A DNA stretch of 64,000 nucleotides from CAVQND01 sp049518415 (GCA_049518415.1 JBEKRX010000029.1:4009-68008), one strand, 5' to 3'; numbered from the stretch's first letter, positions 25,165 to 33,906 are shown. Made by a program: numbers and translations. Notes: generated by a model not told the origin, from the letters alone.

Positions 25165-26940
25165 ATGAAATTCTTTCTTGTCAAACACGATTTTGAATGG
25201 GCCTTTGCACACGAGGCGGAGTGCCACACAGAGCGGCCCTGGAAGATGCCGGGGCTGGACTGTCCCGCCAGATGCTGGAACCTCACTACCTACATGGAAG
25301 GCTATTGTTACCCGGCGGCCGACTTCTCGAAGAACCCGCTGCTGCGCCGCGCCCTGCGTTGGGCCGGTGCGGCGTGGCTCTCAGACGAAGAAATGCGCTG
25401 GAGGGAGCAGTGGAAAGAGGCGGAGAAATGGCAGGAATTGCGGCAGACGCTCCTGGCGGCGCTGCCGTACGAAGTGCCGGTCACACCCGGCACGGCCTTT
25501 GGCCCGGTCGTCGCCAGCCTGTGGGGCAGGCCTGCGGATTGGTATATCGGGGAGCATATCCTGGTCGCCGGCTCGGCGCTGGACAAACTGCGCGCGGCGG
25601 GAATCAACGACCTCTTTCCCGTGGCTTGCGCGATCAAGTCCAAACGGAAATGGGAGCCTTACTTCGAGCTGCAAATCGAGCATTCCGCGGCACTCTCCGG
25701 CAAGCTGGATTCAAGACGACAGACGATGTTGCGCCGGCGTGGCTTCCCGCTCCGGTGCAACATTTGCGGACGGGAATCGGGCTTGGTCCCAAAACGGCCA
25801 GTTCTGAAAGGTCACACCATCCCGGAAGGCCTCAGCCTGTTCCGGCTCAAGAACCGCCCGAACGCCGTTTTCTGCAACGAGGTCTTCGCGGAAGCAGTCA
25901 CCCGGCTGAAACTGACGAATATCCTGTTTGTGCCGGCCAGGACCGACGGCAGCGAGCAGCGACGCGGTTTCGCCAAGGCCCAGCCATCGCGTCCGGAGCT
26001 TTGGCTCGGCAGACCCGAGGTGCAGCCCGCGCCGAAACCGCGGCAAAGGCCTCGCCGGCCAGCACCGAAGCAGCCAGTCCCGGCGCCAGCCCCGGCGCTC
26101 GAGTTGGTCGCCAGGGCGAGGCTTTCCGCGCGCGCGTCCGAGTTGGCTCCGCTGGTCCTGCCCAGCATTCGATTCGTATTGAACCGGACAGACGACTTGC
26201 CGGTGGGCCGATCGCGTTTCGGCGGCCTGCCCGACCTGCCCGCAGATGTAAAATGGCCCGGGACCGCCGAGGCGCCGCTTGATTTCGTGCTCCAGCTCGA
26301 CTTGGCCCAGATCGCGCGGTTCCTGCCCGACAGCATCCTGCCGCCAGCGGGCTTTCTCTGGTTCTTTTATGACACCGAGACCTTCCCCTGGGGCAGCGAC
26401 CCCAAGGACAAACGGGCCTGGCAAGTCCTGTTCCACGCCGGCCCTCGGTCAGCGCTGGGCAGGGCTGGGCCGCCGGACTGGCTCCCCGCTCAGGCCTTGC
26501 TGCCCGCCTGCTCGCTTGAGTTTGCCAAAGTGGACTCGCTGCCGTCTTTGAGCACTGCCGCCATCGAAGCGCTCAAGTTCAGCGCCGCTGAGTGCGAGCG
26601 CTATCTCACTGTCCTCCACCGGCTCTGCCAGCCCGGCCGCAAGGAAGTGCCGGTTCACAAGCTCTTCGGCCACCCCGACGCCATCCAGAACGAGATGCCC
26701 ACGAAATGCGCCATGGCCTCGGCCGGTCTCGACGCCAGTTTCAAGCCTGATCCCGAGAACCCCAGGGAGCGCCGGGTCGCTGCCGGCGCCAAGGACTGGT
26801 CTCTGCTCCTGCAACTCGATTCGGAGGAGGGCCTCGGCCTCGTTTGGGCCGATGCCGGCAGGCTCTTCCTTTGGCTCCGCAGGCCGGATGCCGCGGCACG
26901 CCGCTTCGACCGTTGCTGGGCCATCGTCCAGTGTTATTGA
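25165..26940 (+). CDS. Double-CXXCG (SitI6-like) domain fused to a DUF1963/YwqG-like domain
   Basis: Residues 1-260 follow the double-CXXCG family known from Myxococcus: MKFFLVKHDFEW, WKMPGLDCPARCWN, PVTPGTAFGP, and RCNICGRESGLV. The first Cys pair is altered (C33-PAR-C37); the second (C198, C201) is intact and should bind zinc. A Pro-rich linker (about 285-315) connects to residues 325-591, which resemble DUF1963/YwqG: RFGGLPDLPADVKWP, DFVLQLDLAQIARFLP, HKLFGHPDAIQNEM and WSLLLQLDSEEG. Both families occur as immunity proteins beside polymorphic toxins. No toxin gene lies next to it. No signal peptide is seen. Domain assignments are fairly sure; the role as a double immunity protein is inference. 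Confidence 0.75.
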   Translation: MKFFLVKHDFEWAFAHEAECHTERPWKMPGLDCPARCWNLTTYMEGYCYPAADFSKNPLLRRALRWAGAAWLSDEEMRWREQWKEAEKWQELRQTLLAALPYEVPVTPGTAFGPVVASLWGRPADWYIGEHILVAGSALDKLRAAGINDLFPVACAIKSKRKWEPYFELQIEHSAALSGKLDSRRQTMLRRRGFPLRCNICGRESGLVPKRPVLKGHTIPEGLSLFRLKNRPNAVFCNEVFAEAVTRLKLTNILFVPARTDGSEQRRGFAKAQPSRPELWLGRPEVQPAPKPRQRPRRPAPKQPVPAPAPALELVARARLSARASELAPLVLPSIRFVLNRTDDLPVGRSRFGGLPDLPADVKWPGTAEAPLDFVLQLDLAQIARFLPDSILPPAGFLWFFYDTETFPWGSDPKDKRAWQVLFHAGPRSALGRAGPPDWLPAQALLPACSLEFAKVDSLPSLSTAAIEALKFSAAECERYLTVLHRLCQPGRKEVPVHKLFGHPDAIQNEMPTKCAMASAGLDASFKPDPENPRERRVAAGAKDWSLLLQLDSEEGLGLVWADAGRLFLWLRRPDAAARRFDRCWAIVQCY

Positions 26941-27019
26941 ACCCAATGCGCGTCCAGACTTTGGAGGTCCGGCCTCGCCATCCTCTCTTGTCTTGACAAG
27001 CGCGCCCAAAGATTGTGGC

Positions 27020-27145
27020 ATGGGCTTGTCCCATGAAGACCGCGAAATGCCGTTCACCAGCCTGGACGAGGCCGCCCAGGCCCCCGAAGTCATCTTCGCC
27101 GCCGGCCGCCCGGCCCAACTGGGCCGGCCCGTAAGACTCCCTTAG
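27020..27145 (+). pseudogene. Possible C-terminal remnant of a Gfo/Idh/MocA oxidoreductase
   Basis: The stretch REMPFTSLDEAAQAPEVIFA followed by RPAQLGRPVRLP and a stop reads like the last 40 residues of a sugar-dehydrogenase-type oxidoreductase. Nothing upstream in this frame supports the rest of such a protein. This is a weak call from pattern alone. Confidence 0.25.
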
Positions 27146-27169
27146 GCGACTGCCAACCCGCTCTCCACC

Positions 27170-27976
27170 ATGCCCAACAAAGTTGCCATCGCCATCGGCG
27201 CCCACCCGGACGACATTGAATTCCAAATGGCCGGCACGCTGCTGCTGCTCAAGCGAGGCGGCTACACGACGCATTACCTGACCGTGGCCAGCGGCAACTG
27301 CGGCAGCACCGACTACAACTCCGCCGCCACGCGCGCCATCCGCAACACCGAGGCCCGGGCCGCCGCCAAAATCCTCGGCGCTCAGTTCCATCCCTGCCTG
27401 ACCGACGATTTGGAGGTCATTTACAGCCTCGAACTGCTCCGCGCCCTGGCGGCGGTGATTCGCGAGGTCAAGCCCCAAATTGTCCTGACCCATTCGCCGC
27501 AGGATTACATGGAGGATCACGTCAATACCTCCCGCCTGGCGGTGACGGCGGCGTTCGGGCGCGGGATGGCGAACTTCAGGACCGCTCCCGCCCGCCCGGC
27601 GGCCAAATACGAGGTCACCCTCTATCACGCCATGCCGCAGGGCTTGCGCGACAGCCTGCGGCGGCGAATCATCCCGGGCGCCTTTGTGAGTACGACCTCG
27701 GTGCAAAAGACCAAGCGCGAGGCGCTGGCGGCCCATAAGAGCCAGCAACGCTGGCTGGATGCCAGCCAGGGGTTCAACTCCTATCTGCTGGCCATGGAGG
27801 ACATGTCGCTCGAGGTCGGGCGCATGTCCAAGCGGTTCCCGCACGCCGAAGGCTGGCGGCGGCACCTGCACCTGGGCTTCTGCGCGCCTGAGGCCGACCC
27901 GCTGGGCGAAGCCCTGGGCAGAAGTTACCTCGTCAACAAGGCCTACGAACGCAACCTGGAAGCGGGCAGGGGTTGA
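27170..27976 (+). CDS. PIG-L/LmbE family deacetylase
   Basis: The N-terminal IAIGAHPDDIEFQMAGTLLLL holds the zinc-binding AHPDD motif and THSPQDYMEDHVNTSRL the third ligand, both typical of PIG-L deacetylases that remove N-acetyl groups from GlcNAc-containing molecules (LmbE, MshB, BshB). The 268-residue length is normal. It is cytoplasmic. The substrate is unknown; in related bacteria such genes often sit among sugar-catabolic genes, as here. Confidence 0.88.
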   Translation: MPNKVAIAIGAHPDDIEFQMAGTLLLLKRGGYTTHYLTVASGNCGSTDYNSAATRAIRNTEARAAAKILGAQFHPCLTDDLEVIYSLELLRALAAVIREVKPQIVLTHSPQDYMEDHVNTSRLAVTAAFGRGMANFRTAPARPAAKYEVTLYHAMPQGLRDSLRRRIIPGAFVSTTSVQKTKREALAAHKSQQRWLDASQGFNSYLLAMEDMSLEVGRMSKRFPHAEGWRRHLHLGFCAPEADPLGEALGRSYLVNKAYERNLEAGRG

Positions 27977-28082
27977 AGGGGCGCCGGCGTGCAGGTGATT
28001 GGGGGGATTTTGCAGCCCCGATTTGAAAATCCGAATCGGATTTGCCTGCGGGCGGCGCCCGGCTAATTTGGCGCGGAGACCG

Positions 28083-28754
28083 ATGAGCGCGAAGTATTGG
28101 CACCGGTTGGCGCACGAGCGCGAGCTGTGGCAGCAGGGTCTGGCCTGGGTCGCGGGCGTGGACGAAGCGGGCTGCGGCCCGCTGGCCGGGCCGGTCGTGG
28201 CCGCGGCCGTGGTGTTTCCGTGCCGTTGGCTGGAGTGTGGTTTATGCGCCAAACTCCGCGGCCTCAATGATTCCAAGCAGCTCACGGAGGAGCAGCGCGA
28301 GAAGTATTTCTCCCTCCTGAGCACCCACCCCGAGATTCGCTATGCGATCGCCGGCGTGGACGTGGAAATGATCGACCGCATCAACATCCGCCAGGCGGCC
28401 TGGCGCGCGATGAACCTGGCCCTGGACCGGTTGGACCCCAAACCGCAGCACGTGCTGGTGGACGGTTTGAAGATCAAGTGGCTGGCTTACGCTCAAACCG
28501 CGCTCGTCCAGGGCGACTGCAAGAGCTACTCCATCGCCGCCGCCAGCGTCCTGGCCAAAGTGACCCGGGACCGGATGATGCGCGAGTTCGACCGGCTCTA
28601 CCCCGGCTATGGCTTTGCGCAGCACAAGGGCTACGCCACGCCCCAGCACCTGGCCGCCATCAACCAACGCGGCCCCTGCCCCATTCACCGCCGCAGCTTT
28701 GCCCCCTTCCGCCCCGTGGAAACCCAGCTCGAGCTCTCGCCGCCGCCGCCCTAG
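28083..28754 (+). CDS. rnhB: Ribonuclease HII
   Basis: The protein has the RNase HII motifs: WVAGVDEAGCGPLAGPVVAA (catalytic Asp-Glu), GLNDSKQLTEEQRE, VLVDGLKIK, and SIAAASVLAKVTRDRMM with YGFAQHKGYATPQH. It removes RNA primers and single ribonucleotides from DNA. ATG 28083 (MSAKYWHRLAHERE) has a GGAG site 5 bp upstream; a longer open frame begins at 27999. It follows the PIG-L gene but with 106 bp between. Confidence 0.95.
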   Translation: MSAKYWHRLAHERELWQQGLAWVAGVDEAGCGPLAGPVVAAAVVFPCRWLECGLCAKLRGLNDSKQLTEEQREKYFSLLSTHPEIRYAIAGVDVEMIDRINIRQAAWRAMNLALDRLDPKPQHVLVDGLKIKWLAYAQTALVQGDCKSYSIAAASVLAKVTRDRMMREFDRLYPGYGFAQHKGYATPQHLAAINQRGPCPIHRRSFAPFRPVETQLELSPPPP

Positions 28755-29204
28755 AGGTAACCGTCACTGTCATTGCCCTCAGCCCCTCCCGCTGGCCCCT
28801 GAGGCCCGAATAGTTACAAAATTTCCCAACACAGGCAATAGAGCCAATAGAGCCAATGGAGCATTTGGCGCCCCGCTCAAAACGCGCTATAACTATCACC
28901 CGGTGAATGCCAAACTGACAGGGCCGCTTCGGTTCGGGCCCGGCCAGGAGCCGGTTCTTGCCCATGGCGAGGGGCGCGGCAGCGGTTTTTTGCACATATT
29001 TCCACTTATTTCCAGTTAAGCGCCCGTCGCAAGTCAATTTTTGAATGGATTATTCTTAAAATGGTCGTATAGTTGGAATGCTTGAAGCAGCCGATGCCAA
29101 AGCGCAAGCACTGGGGGCGGTCGCAGGGAAAGCCCCGGGGGGGACCTTTCCCGCCTGGCTGCATTCTTCTCGCCAGGCTAAACCTGAACCAAGGAAATCA
29201 AGCT
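28755..29204. other. Gap with repeats and structured leader of the 54-residue gene
   Basis: Short AATAGAGCC units lie at about 28838-28858. From about 29070 the sequence looks like the 5' leader of the next gene: it has GC-rich pairing segments (GGGAAAGCCCC...ACCTTTCCC at 29128-29152) and a hairpin with GCCTGGC/GCCAGGC arms at 29154-29179. No ORF of known type is seen. Confidence 0.4.
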
Positions 29205-29369
29205 ATGACCAAGTCGTTGGAAGTCATCACTGAAATGATTCGGAATCCCAAACACCCCTTCCGCAAAGTGGAGAACCAGCCCAAGAAGCTCCGGAAACAT
29301 CGTTATGAGCGCAGGAAGATCCGGGCCTACCTGCAACTGGGGGATTGGGCTTCCGGAGAAGCGACCTGA
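29205..29369 (+). CDS. Small basic protein of 54 residues, unknown function
   Basis: The protein starts MTKSLEVITEMIRNPKHPFR and is rich in Lys/Arg in its middle (KKLRKHRYERRKIRAYLQL), so it may bind nucleic acid or the ribosome. ATG 29205 has AAGGA 9 bp upstream, and a long perfect-stem terminator follows the stop by 16 bp. Both support a real, separately transcribed gene. A longer frame from 29073 exists but lacks a comparable start signal. I recognise no family. Confidence 0.6.
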   Translation: MTKSLEVITEMIRNPKHPFRKVENQPKKLRKHRYERRKIRAYLQLGDWASGEAT

Positions 29370-29385
29370 TTTTCATTTCCAACTT

Positions 29386-29427
29386 GAGAACGAAAAGGCC
29401 ACGCGTCCGCGTGGCCTTTTCGTTCTC
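29386..29427. terminator. Perfect 20-bp-stem bidirectional terminator
   Basis: Two 20-base arms (GAGAACGAAAAGGCCACGCG and its complement) are separated by only 2 bases. The A-run on one side and T-run on the other (AAAA/TTTT inside the stem) fit intrinsic termination in both directions. It serves the 54-residue gene (plus) and the flavin oxidoreductase operon (minus), whose stop codon overlaps it. Confidence 0.88.
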
Positions 29428-30967
29428 AATTTTCAATGATCGGCCCTGCTGGCGGTTTTCCTGGAACTGCCCCCGGGTGCATACCCAGGGCTGAGGGTTT
29501 GAGCTGTTTGAGTTGCTGGAACTCCGGTCTGGACCGATAGTAGTGGTCGAGCGGATAGCAGCCGCTGCTCAGGCCGAGGCGCGGGGCGGTGGTGCAGGCG
29601 CTGAAGGTGCGGCAGAGCAACCTGGTCGCCAGCCTGCCTTCGGCCAGGGCGTCGGCGAAGATCGCCGGGTACGCCAGGACCATGCGTCCAATGCCGACCA
29701 GGTCGGTCCAGCCGTGGCGGAGCACGGCTTGGGCGACCTGGGGCAGGAACTCCTGCAAGTAGGAATAGGCTGAGCCGACCAAGAGCAGGCCTGCGGGGGC
29801 GCGCGCCTTGAGCTGGCGGACGGCCTGGACCTGGCGGGCGACGCCGACCAACGGGTCTTCGGGCGGCTGATAGCCGTCCAGGGGAGGATAGGCGGCCGGG
29901 CGCTGGATATGCGGATTGTAATAGGGCGAACCGGCGCTCAGGTTAACCAGCTTCACCCCGAGTTGCTGGCACAATTCCACGAAGCGAAAGGCCTCGGCCA
30001 GGTCATACTCGACTGGGTTGTCCGGGTTGACGCCGAAGGCGTAGCGGTAGGGCAGGCAATGCGAGAAGTCCTCCGGGATGCCGGGTCCAGGCCGGCCCGG
30101 CCCGGACAGCGCCGGGTCGGGGCGGAAGGGCACGAAATCGAAGGCGCTCAGCCGCACGGCGAGGTCGATCCGATTGCCGGCGGCGCGAATGCCCGAAACG
30201 ATCTCGCGGAGGATGCGGGTGCGGTTCTCGAACGAGCCGCCGTACTTGCCAGGGCGAGTGTAGGCGCTCAGGAACTCGTGCAGGAGATAGCCGTGGCAGT
30301 GTTTGATATCGACAAAGTCCGCGCCGACGTCCCAGGCGAGCTTGGCCGCCCGGACGTAATCTTCGATCAGCCGCTCGATTTCGCCATCCGTCCACACCTG
30401 CTCCTGGCGGGTGACGCCGAACTTGCGGTCGAGGATGGGGTGGCGGTAGGCCACGCGGGGCTCGAGGCGGAATTTATCGTTGGGTTTGCAGAACCGCCCG
30501 GAGTGCGTGAGTTGGAAGCCGATGACCAGGTCATCGGCAGTGCCATGCAGTTGCTTGTGGGCCGCCAGGAGGGTCGCGCGCAGCCTGGCCAGGCCGGCCT
30601 TGTTCGGTTCCTGGATGATGAGTTGGTTGGGATTGGCACGGCCGTCGGGCCGCACCGCCATGGCTTCGCCGCCGAAGATCAGTTTGGCCCCGCTTTCGCC
30701 AAATCGTCGCCAGCGCCGGAGCGTTGGCTCGGTGATGCCCCCGCTGGCCGTGCCGTCCCAGCCCTCCATGGGCTGCACGGCGCAGCGGTTGCCCAGGCGC
30801 TTGCCGTTGATGGCGACGCCCTCAATGGGTTGCGCCAGCGGGGAGGCGCTGCCCATGAGGATTCGCTCGTCACAAGGCAACTCAAGGCCGAGCGAGGCGG
30901 CGTGCCGGCGGAAATCCTCGACGGTCTTGAGCGAGGGGATGCGGGTCAATTTGATGGCCCCGGCCAT
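29426..30967 (-). CDS. Old-yellow-enzyme family NADH:flavin oxidoreductase
   Basis: The TIM-barrel flavoprotein shows LGNRCAVQPMEGWDG (FMN-binding start), DLVIGFQLTHSGRF, DFVDIKHCHGYLLHEFLSAYTRPGKYG with the catalytic His pair, and LVGIGRMVLAYP near the phosphate site. It lacks the C-terminal Fe-S/NAD domain of 2,4-dienoyl-CoA reductase, but has a Cys-containing tail (CRTFSACTTAPRLGLSSGC). OYE enzymes reduce carbon-carbon double bonds next to a carbonyl. It is the last gene of a minus-strand set SDR-GH88-OYE with 14-15 bp gaps, so it may reduce an unsaturated sugar acid released by GH88. This role is inference. Confidence 0.82.
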   Translation of the reverse strand: MAGAIKLTRIPSLKTVEDFRRHAASLGLELPCDERILMGSASPLAQPIEGVAINGKRLGNRCAVQPMEGWDGTASGGITEPTLRRWRRFGESGAKLIFGGEAMAVRPDGRANPNQLIIQEPNKAGLARLRATLLAAHKQLHGTADDLVIGFQLTHSGRFCKPNDKFRLEPRVAYRHPILDRKFGVTRQEQVWTDGEIERLIEDYVRAAKLAWDVGADFVDIKHCHGYLLHEFLSAYTRPGKYGGSFENRTRILREIVSGIRAAGNRIDLAVRLSAFDFVPFRPDPALSGPGRPGPGIPEDFSHCLPYRYAFGVNPDNPVEYDLAEAFRFVELCQQLGVKLVNLSAGSPYYNPHIQRPAAYPPLDGYQPPEDPLVGVARQVQAVRQLKARAPAGLLLVGSAYSYLQEFLPQVAQAVLRHGWTDLVGIGRMVLAYPAIFADALAEGRLATRLLCRTFSACTTAPRLGLSSGCYPLDHYYRSRPEFQQLKQLKPSALGMHPGAVPGKPPAGPIIEN

Positions 30968-30981
30968 AGCTGTTTGCGTTG

Positions 30982-32454
30982 TCAGGGCCGATGGCTGTCT
31001 GCTCGAATCGGTCCGTTAGCGAAGAAGGTCGGGTATTTCTCCTGGCGGGCTTCGCGCAGGAGCAGCAGCGCCAGTTCGCGGGCATGATAATCCCCCCACA
31101 TCGAGCTCTCGCCGTTGGGGACTTTCTGGCCTGGCGCGATGTGGTCCCAACCGTTGGGCCGATGATAAACCGCATGCAGCAGGAGGCCCTGGTGTTTGGC
31201 ATTGGCCGACAGATAGGGTTCGCCCAACAGGGAATGGGCCACGGTGAGGCCGGCCTGGCGGTAGCGCGCGCCTCTCTTGGCGTCGCCTTTGGCCGCCAGG
31301 TAGTTTCCCAGGCGAATCAGGCCCTGGGCCGCGATCGCGGCGGCCGAGCTGTCCACAGGCTCCCAGGGGTTGAACGGGTCGGAAACCCGGTTGAGGTAAT
31401 CGCCCAGCCGAGGCAAGTTCGGGGCGCCGGTGTCCCACATCGGAATGCCATCCGCGCAGCAGTTGGCGAGGTAAAAATCGGCCGTGGCCAGGGCGGCGGC
31501 GGAGAACCAACCCAGCGCCGCCGACAGCGTGCCCTCGGGGCCGTCGGCTGGGGCCGGGGAGAGCTTCCGGGACCTGGGCGACGCCGGTTGGGAGCCGGGC
31601 CGCAGGGGCGCTGGTGGCAGCGTCTCAAGGAATTCCAATTGCTCGGCGTAGCCCAGAATGGCCCAGGCCAGGCCCCGGGTCCAGGTGCTGAAAGGCGAGT
31701 AGCCCTGCTGCGAGTTGGGACAGCGGTAGCTGCCGTCGTTCAGATTGAAGATACTCTCCTGGGCGGTGCGGCCGCGCACATCGTAAAGGTCGCGGCCCTG
31801 GCCGTAATAGACATTGTAGCGGGCGGCGCATTGGCCGTGTGCCAGCAGCCGTTGCCGCAGGCAGATTCTTTGGTCGCCCTCGCCCAGGAGGACGTGGCCC
31901 AGTTGATGGGCCACCGCCAGGGAGCGGAGCGAGCGCACGCTATCGATGAACAAGGAATGCGGGCCGTTGAAAGAATAGAGGTAGCCCCCGCCATCGGCGG
32001 TGGCGGTCCAACGCGCGGCCTGGACGGCGCCGGAGACTTTGAGCGCCAGTTCGTAGGTCTCCAGCTCACGTGGGCGGAAGGGGATTTTCCCTTCCCGCAT
32101 CAGGCGCCAGAGATTGCCGTAGGTGGAGAGGTTGTTAAACCCGTGGTCGTGCACGCCGATGGCGGAGACGTGCGGCGCCATCAGTTCGATGGTTCTGCGC
32201 CGGCCGATTTCGAGGAACCGCTCGTCACCGGTAGCATCGAACTGGAGCAGGGCGGAGCCAAATTGGAACCCCTGGGTCCATTCGGTCCAGCCGCGTGTGG
32301 TGTAGCGGCCCTGGACGGTGAATACGGGGGCGCCCTGGGCAGGGTTCCAGGTCTTTTCCAGGCCCAGGATTTTGCCGGCCGAGAGGTCAAAGAACCGGCA
32401 CAGTTTGGGCACGAGCTGTCTGGCGGTCAGGCGCTGGGCAATCTTAAGGGGCAT
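30982..32454 (-). CDS. GH88/GH105-like unsaturated glucuronyl hydrolase
   Basis: This 490-residue protein has the (alpha/alpha)6 barrel pattern of GH88: GVHDHGFNNLSTYGNLWRL with a catalytic Asp candidate, NVYYGQGRDLYDVRGRT, FYLANCCADGIPMWD with the second Asp, VDSSAAAIAAQGL and ESSMWGDYHARELALLL. GH88 enzymes use vinyl-ether hydration to split delta-4,5-unsaturated uronic acids from oligosaccharides made by polysaccharide lyases. No signal peptide, so it should act in the cytoplasm on imported oligosaccharides. It is the middle gene of the SDR-GH88-OYE operon. Confidence 0.85.
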   Translation of the reverse strand: MPLKIAQRLTARQLVPKLCRFFDLSAGKILGLEKTWNPAQGAPVFTVQGRYTTRGWTEWTQGFQFGSALLQFDATGDERFLEIGRRRTIELMAPHVSAIGVHDHGFNNLSTYGNLWRLMREGKIPFRPRELETYELALKVSGAVQAARWTATADGGGYLYSFNGPHSLFIDSVRSLRSLAVAHQLGHVLLGEGDQRICLRQRLLAHGQCAARYNVYYGQGRDLYDVRGRTAQESIFNLNDGSYRCPNSQQGYSPFSTWTRGLAWAILGYAEQLEFLETLPPAPLRPGSQPASPRSRKLSPAPADGPEGTLSAALGWFSAAALATADFYLANCCADGIPMWDTGAPNLPRLGDYLNRVSDPFNPWEPVDSSAAAIAAQGLIRLGNYLAAKGDAKRGARYRQAGLTVAHSLLGEPYLSANAKHQGLLLHAVYHRPNGWDHIAPGQKVPNGESSMWGDYHARELALLLLREARQEKYPTFFANGPIRADSHRP

Positions 32455-32469
32455 GGGTCTTGGTGAGAG

Positions 32470-33267
32470 TCAGAGCCGGCGCAGATGGAAACCGCCGTCG
32501 ACATTGAGGACCTCGCCGGTGCTGAAGGGCAGCAGGTCCTGGGCGATGGCGGCCACCGCCTTGCCGACATCTGCCGGCGTGCCCCAACGTTGGATGGGCG
32601 TCAGGCCAGCGGCAATCAGTTGGTCGTACTTTCGCTTCACCGGGCTGGTCATGTCGGTGGCAATGATGCCCGGACGGATTTCATAGACATTGATGCCGTG
32701 TTGGGCGAGCCGGGCGGCAAAGAGCGGCGTGAGCATGGCCAGGGCCGCCTTGGCCAGGCAGTAATCGCCCCGGCTGACCGAGGCAGTGTAGGCACTGATT
32801 GAGGTGATGGTGATGATCTTGGGGCGAATGGGAGCTGGGGGGAGGCTGGCGCGGGATTGTTCGATCATCCACCGGGCGGCGAGCTGGGTCAGGAAATAGG
32901 GGCCTTTGAGGTTGAGGTTAAGGAGCCGATCAAAGCTCTCCTCGGTGGCCTCGAGGAGGTCCGCGCGCGCCTCCGGGGCCACGCCGGCGTTGTTCACCAG
33001 CAAATCAAGGCGGCCAAAGGCCGACCTGGTGAACGCGATCAGCTTCTGCCGGTCCGCGCCGCTGCCGATGTCCGCCAGGCAAATCTCGGCGCGGATGGAT
33101 TTATCCAGGCTCCCCGCCAGCGCCAGGCAGTCCGCCGCCGTTTGCCGGGCGGCCGGGAGATTCCGGGCATACCCCAGCACCAGGTCCGTCCCCAGCCTGG
33201 CCAGCTCCAGCGCAATGCCGCGGCCAATCCCGCGCGAGGCGCCTGTGATTAGGGCCACTGCATTCAC
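32470..33267 (-). CDS. Short-chain dehydrogenase/reductase (3-ketoacyl-ACP-reductase-like)
   Basis: The Rossmann start VALITGASRGIGRGIALELA, the LLVNNAGVAPEARADLLE segment and the catalytic SISAYTASVSRGDYCLAKAAL (Ser, Tyr, Lys) make this a classical SDR. The C-terminus has VRPGII-like EIRPGIIATDMTSPV. I start at the GTG at 33267 because homology-like sequence begins there; the frame extends 33 codons upstream. It is the first gene of an operon with GH88 and an OYE reductase. A reductase for the keto-uronate released by GH88 is a plausible role. Confidence 0.83.
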   Translation of the reverse strand: MNAVALITGASRGIGRGIALELARLGTDLVLGYARNLPAARQTAADCLALAGSLDKSIRAEICLADIGSGADRQKLIAFTRSAFGRLDLLVNNAGVAPEARADLLEATEESFDRLLNLNLKGPYFLTQLAARWMIEQSRASLPPAPIRPKIITITSISAYTASVSRGDYCLAKAALAMLTPLFAARLAQHGINVYEIRPGIIATDMTSPVKRKYDQLIAAGLTPIQRWGTPADVGKAVAAIAQDLLPFSTGEVLNVDGGFHLRRL

Positions 33268-33435
33268 GGGCGGCAAGGATAGGTCCGAGCCGAGCCAGGG
33301 AAAGACATTTCTGCGCCGCCCTGGGCCGTAGCGGCGGCCCGCGTGCCCGCCGCGGCGGCCCGGCACTGAGCTTGCTGCTGCAGACTTTTGTTTACTAAAA
33401 AGTGACAGAAAGCCCGCTAGTGCTTGATTGCGGAA

Positions 33436-33906
33436 ATAAGCGATGTACTGTCCGTGTTATTGGATGGGCGGCGTTTCCGGCCCGACGGGCCGGTAGAGCC
33501 CAGCCCAGGGCTGAGGCCGTCAGGCCGATGCCCTGGGCAGCCGTTTACAAAACCAAGCGCGCCCTGAAGGGGCGCCAAAACCACCAAGCCATGCCACAAT
33601 CGCTGGCCAAGAGCTACCCACACCTCGTCTTCTCCACCAAACACCGGGAGCCTCGCCTAACCGATGACATCCGGGCCGACCTCCAGGCCTACATGGGCGG
33701 GACGCTTCCTGGTTTGGGCTGCCACCCTATCGAAATCAACTCTGAGTGGGATTGAGGTCTGTAGCGCCCTTTCAGGGCGCGGGGCGGGCGGTGGGAATGA
33801 GGCCCCAGGGCATCGGCCTGCCGGCCTCAGCCCTGGGCTGGGTTCTGGCGGCCCGTTGGGCCGCGACGCGGACCGCGAACGGCGACGCATTCCATCGCTT
33901 ATCATT
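33436..33906. mobile_element. REP-like inverted repeats around a RAYT transposase remnant
   Basis: Left arm 33481-33538 and right arm 33803-33864 are inverted copies built on CCCAGCCCAGGGCTGAGGCC and GGCCGATGCCCTGGG. An inner pair of hairpins (GCGCCCTGAAGGGGCGC and GCGCCCTTTCAGGGCGC) lies at about 33560 and 33765. The outermost AATAAGCGATG and its inverse lie near 33436 and 33900. A truncated IS200-like gene is inside. Confidence 0.75.
33591..33755 (+). pseudogene. REP-associated tyrosine transposase (RAYT/IS200-like), truncated
   Basis: The 54 residues MPQSLAKSYPHLVFSTKHRE, then RLTDDIRADLQAYMGGTLPG and PIEINSE are the N-terminal start of RAYT/Y1 transposases. The frame stops right before where the HUH (His-hydrophobic-His) motif should follow, so no active enzyme can be made. 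It lies between inverted REP-like arms. Confidence 0.8.

Noticed and set aside
28837..28870. Riboswitch or regulatory element near the AATAGAGCC units
   Set aside because: Only a short direct repeat is visible, with no conserved riboswitch core.
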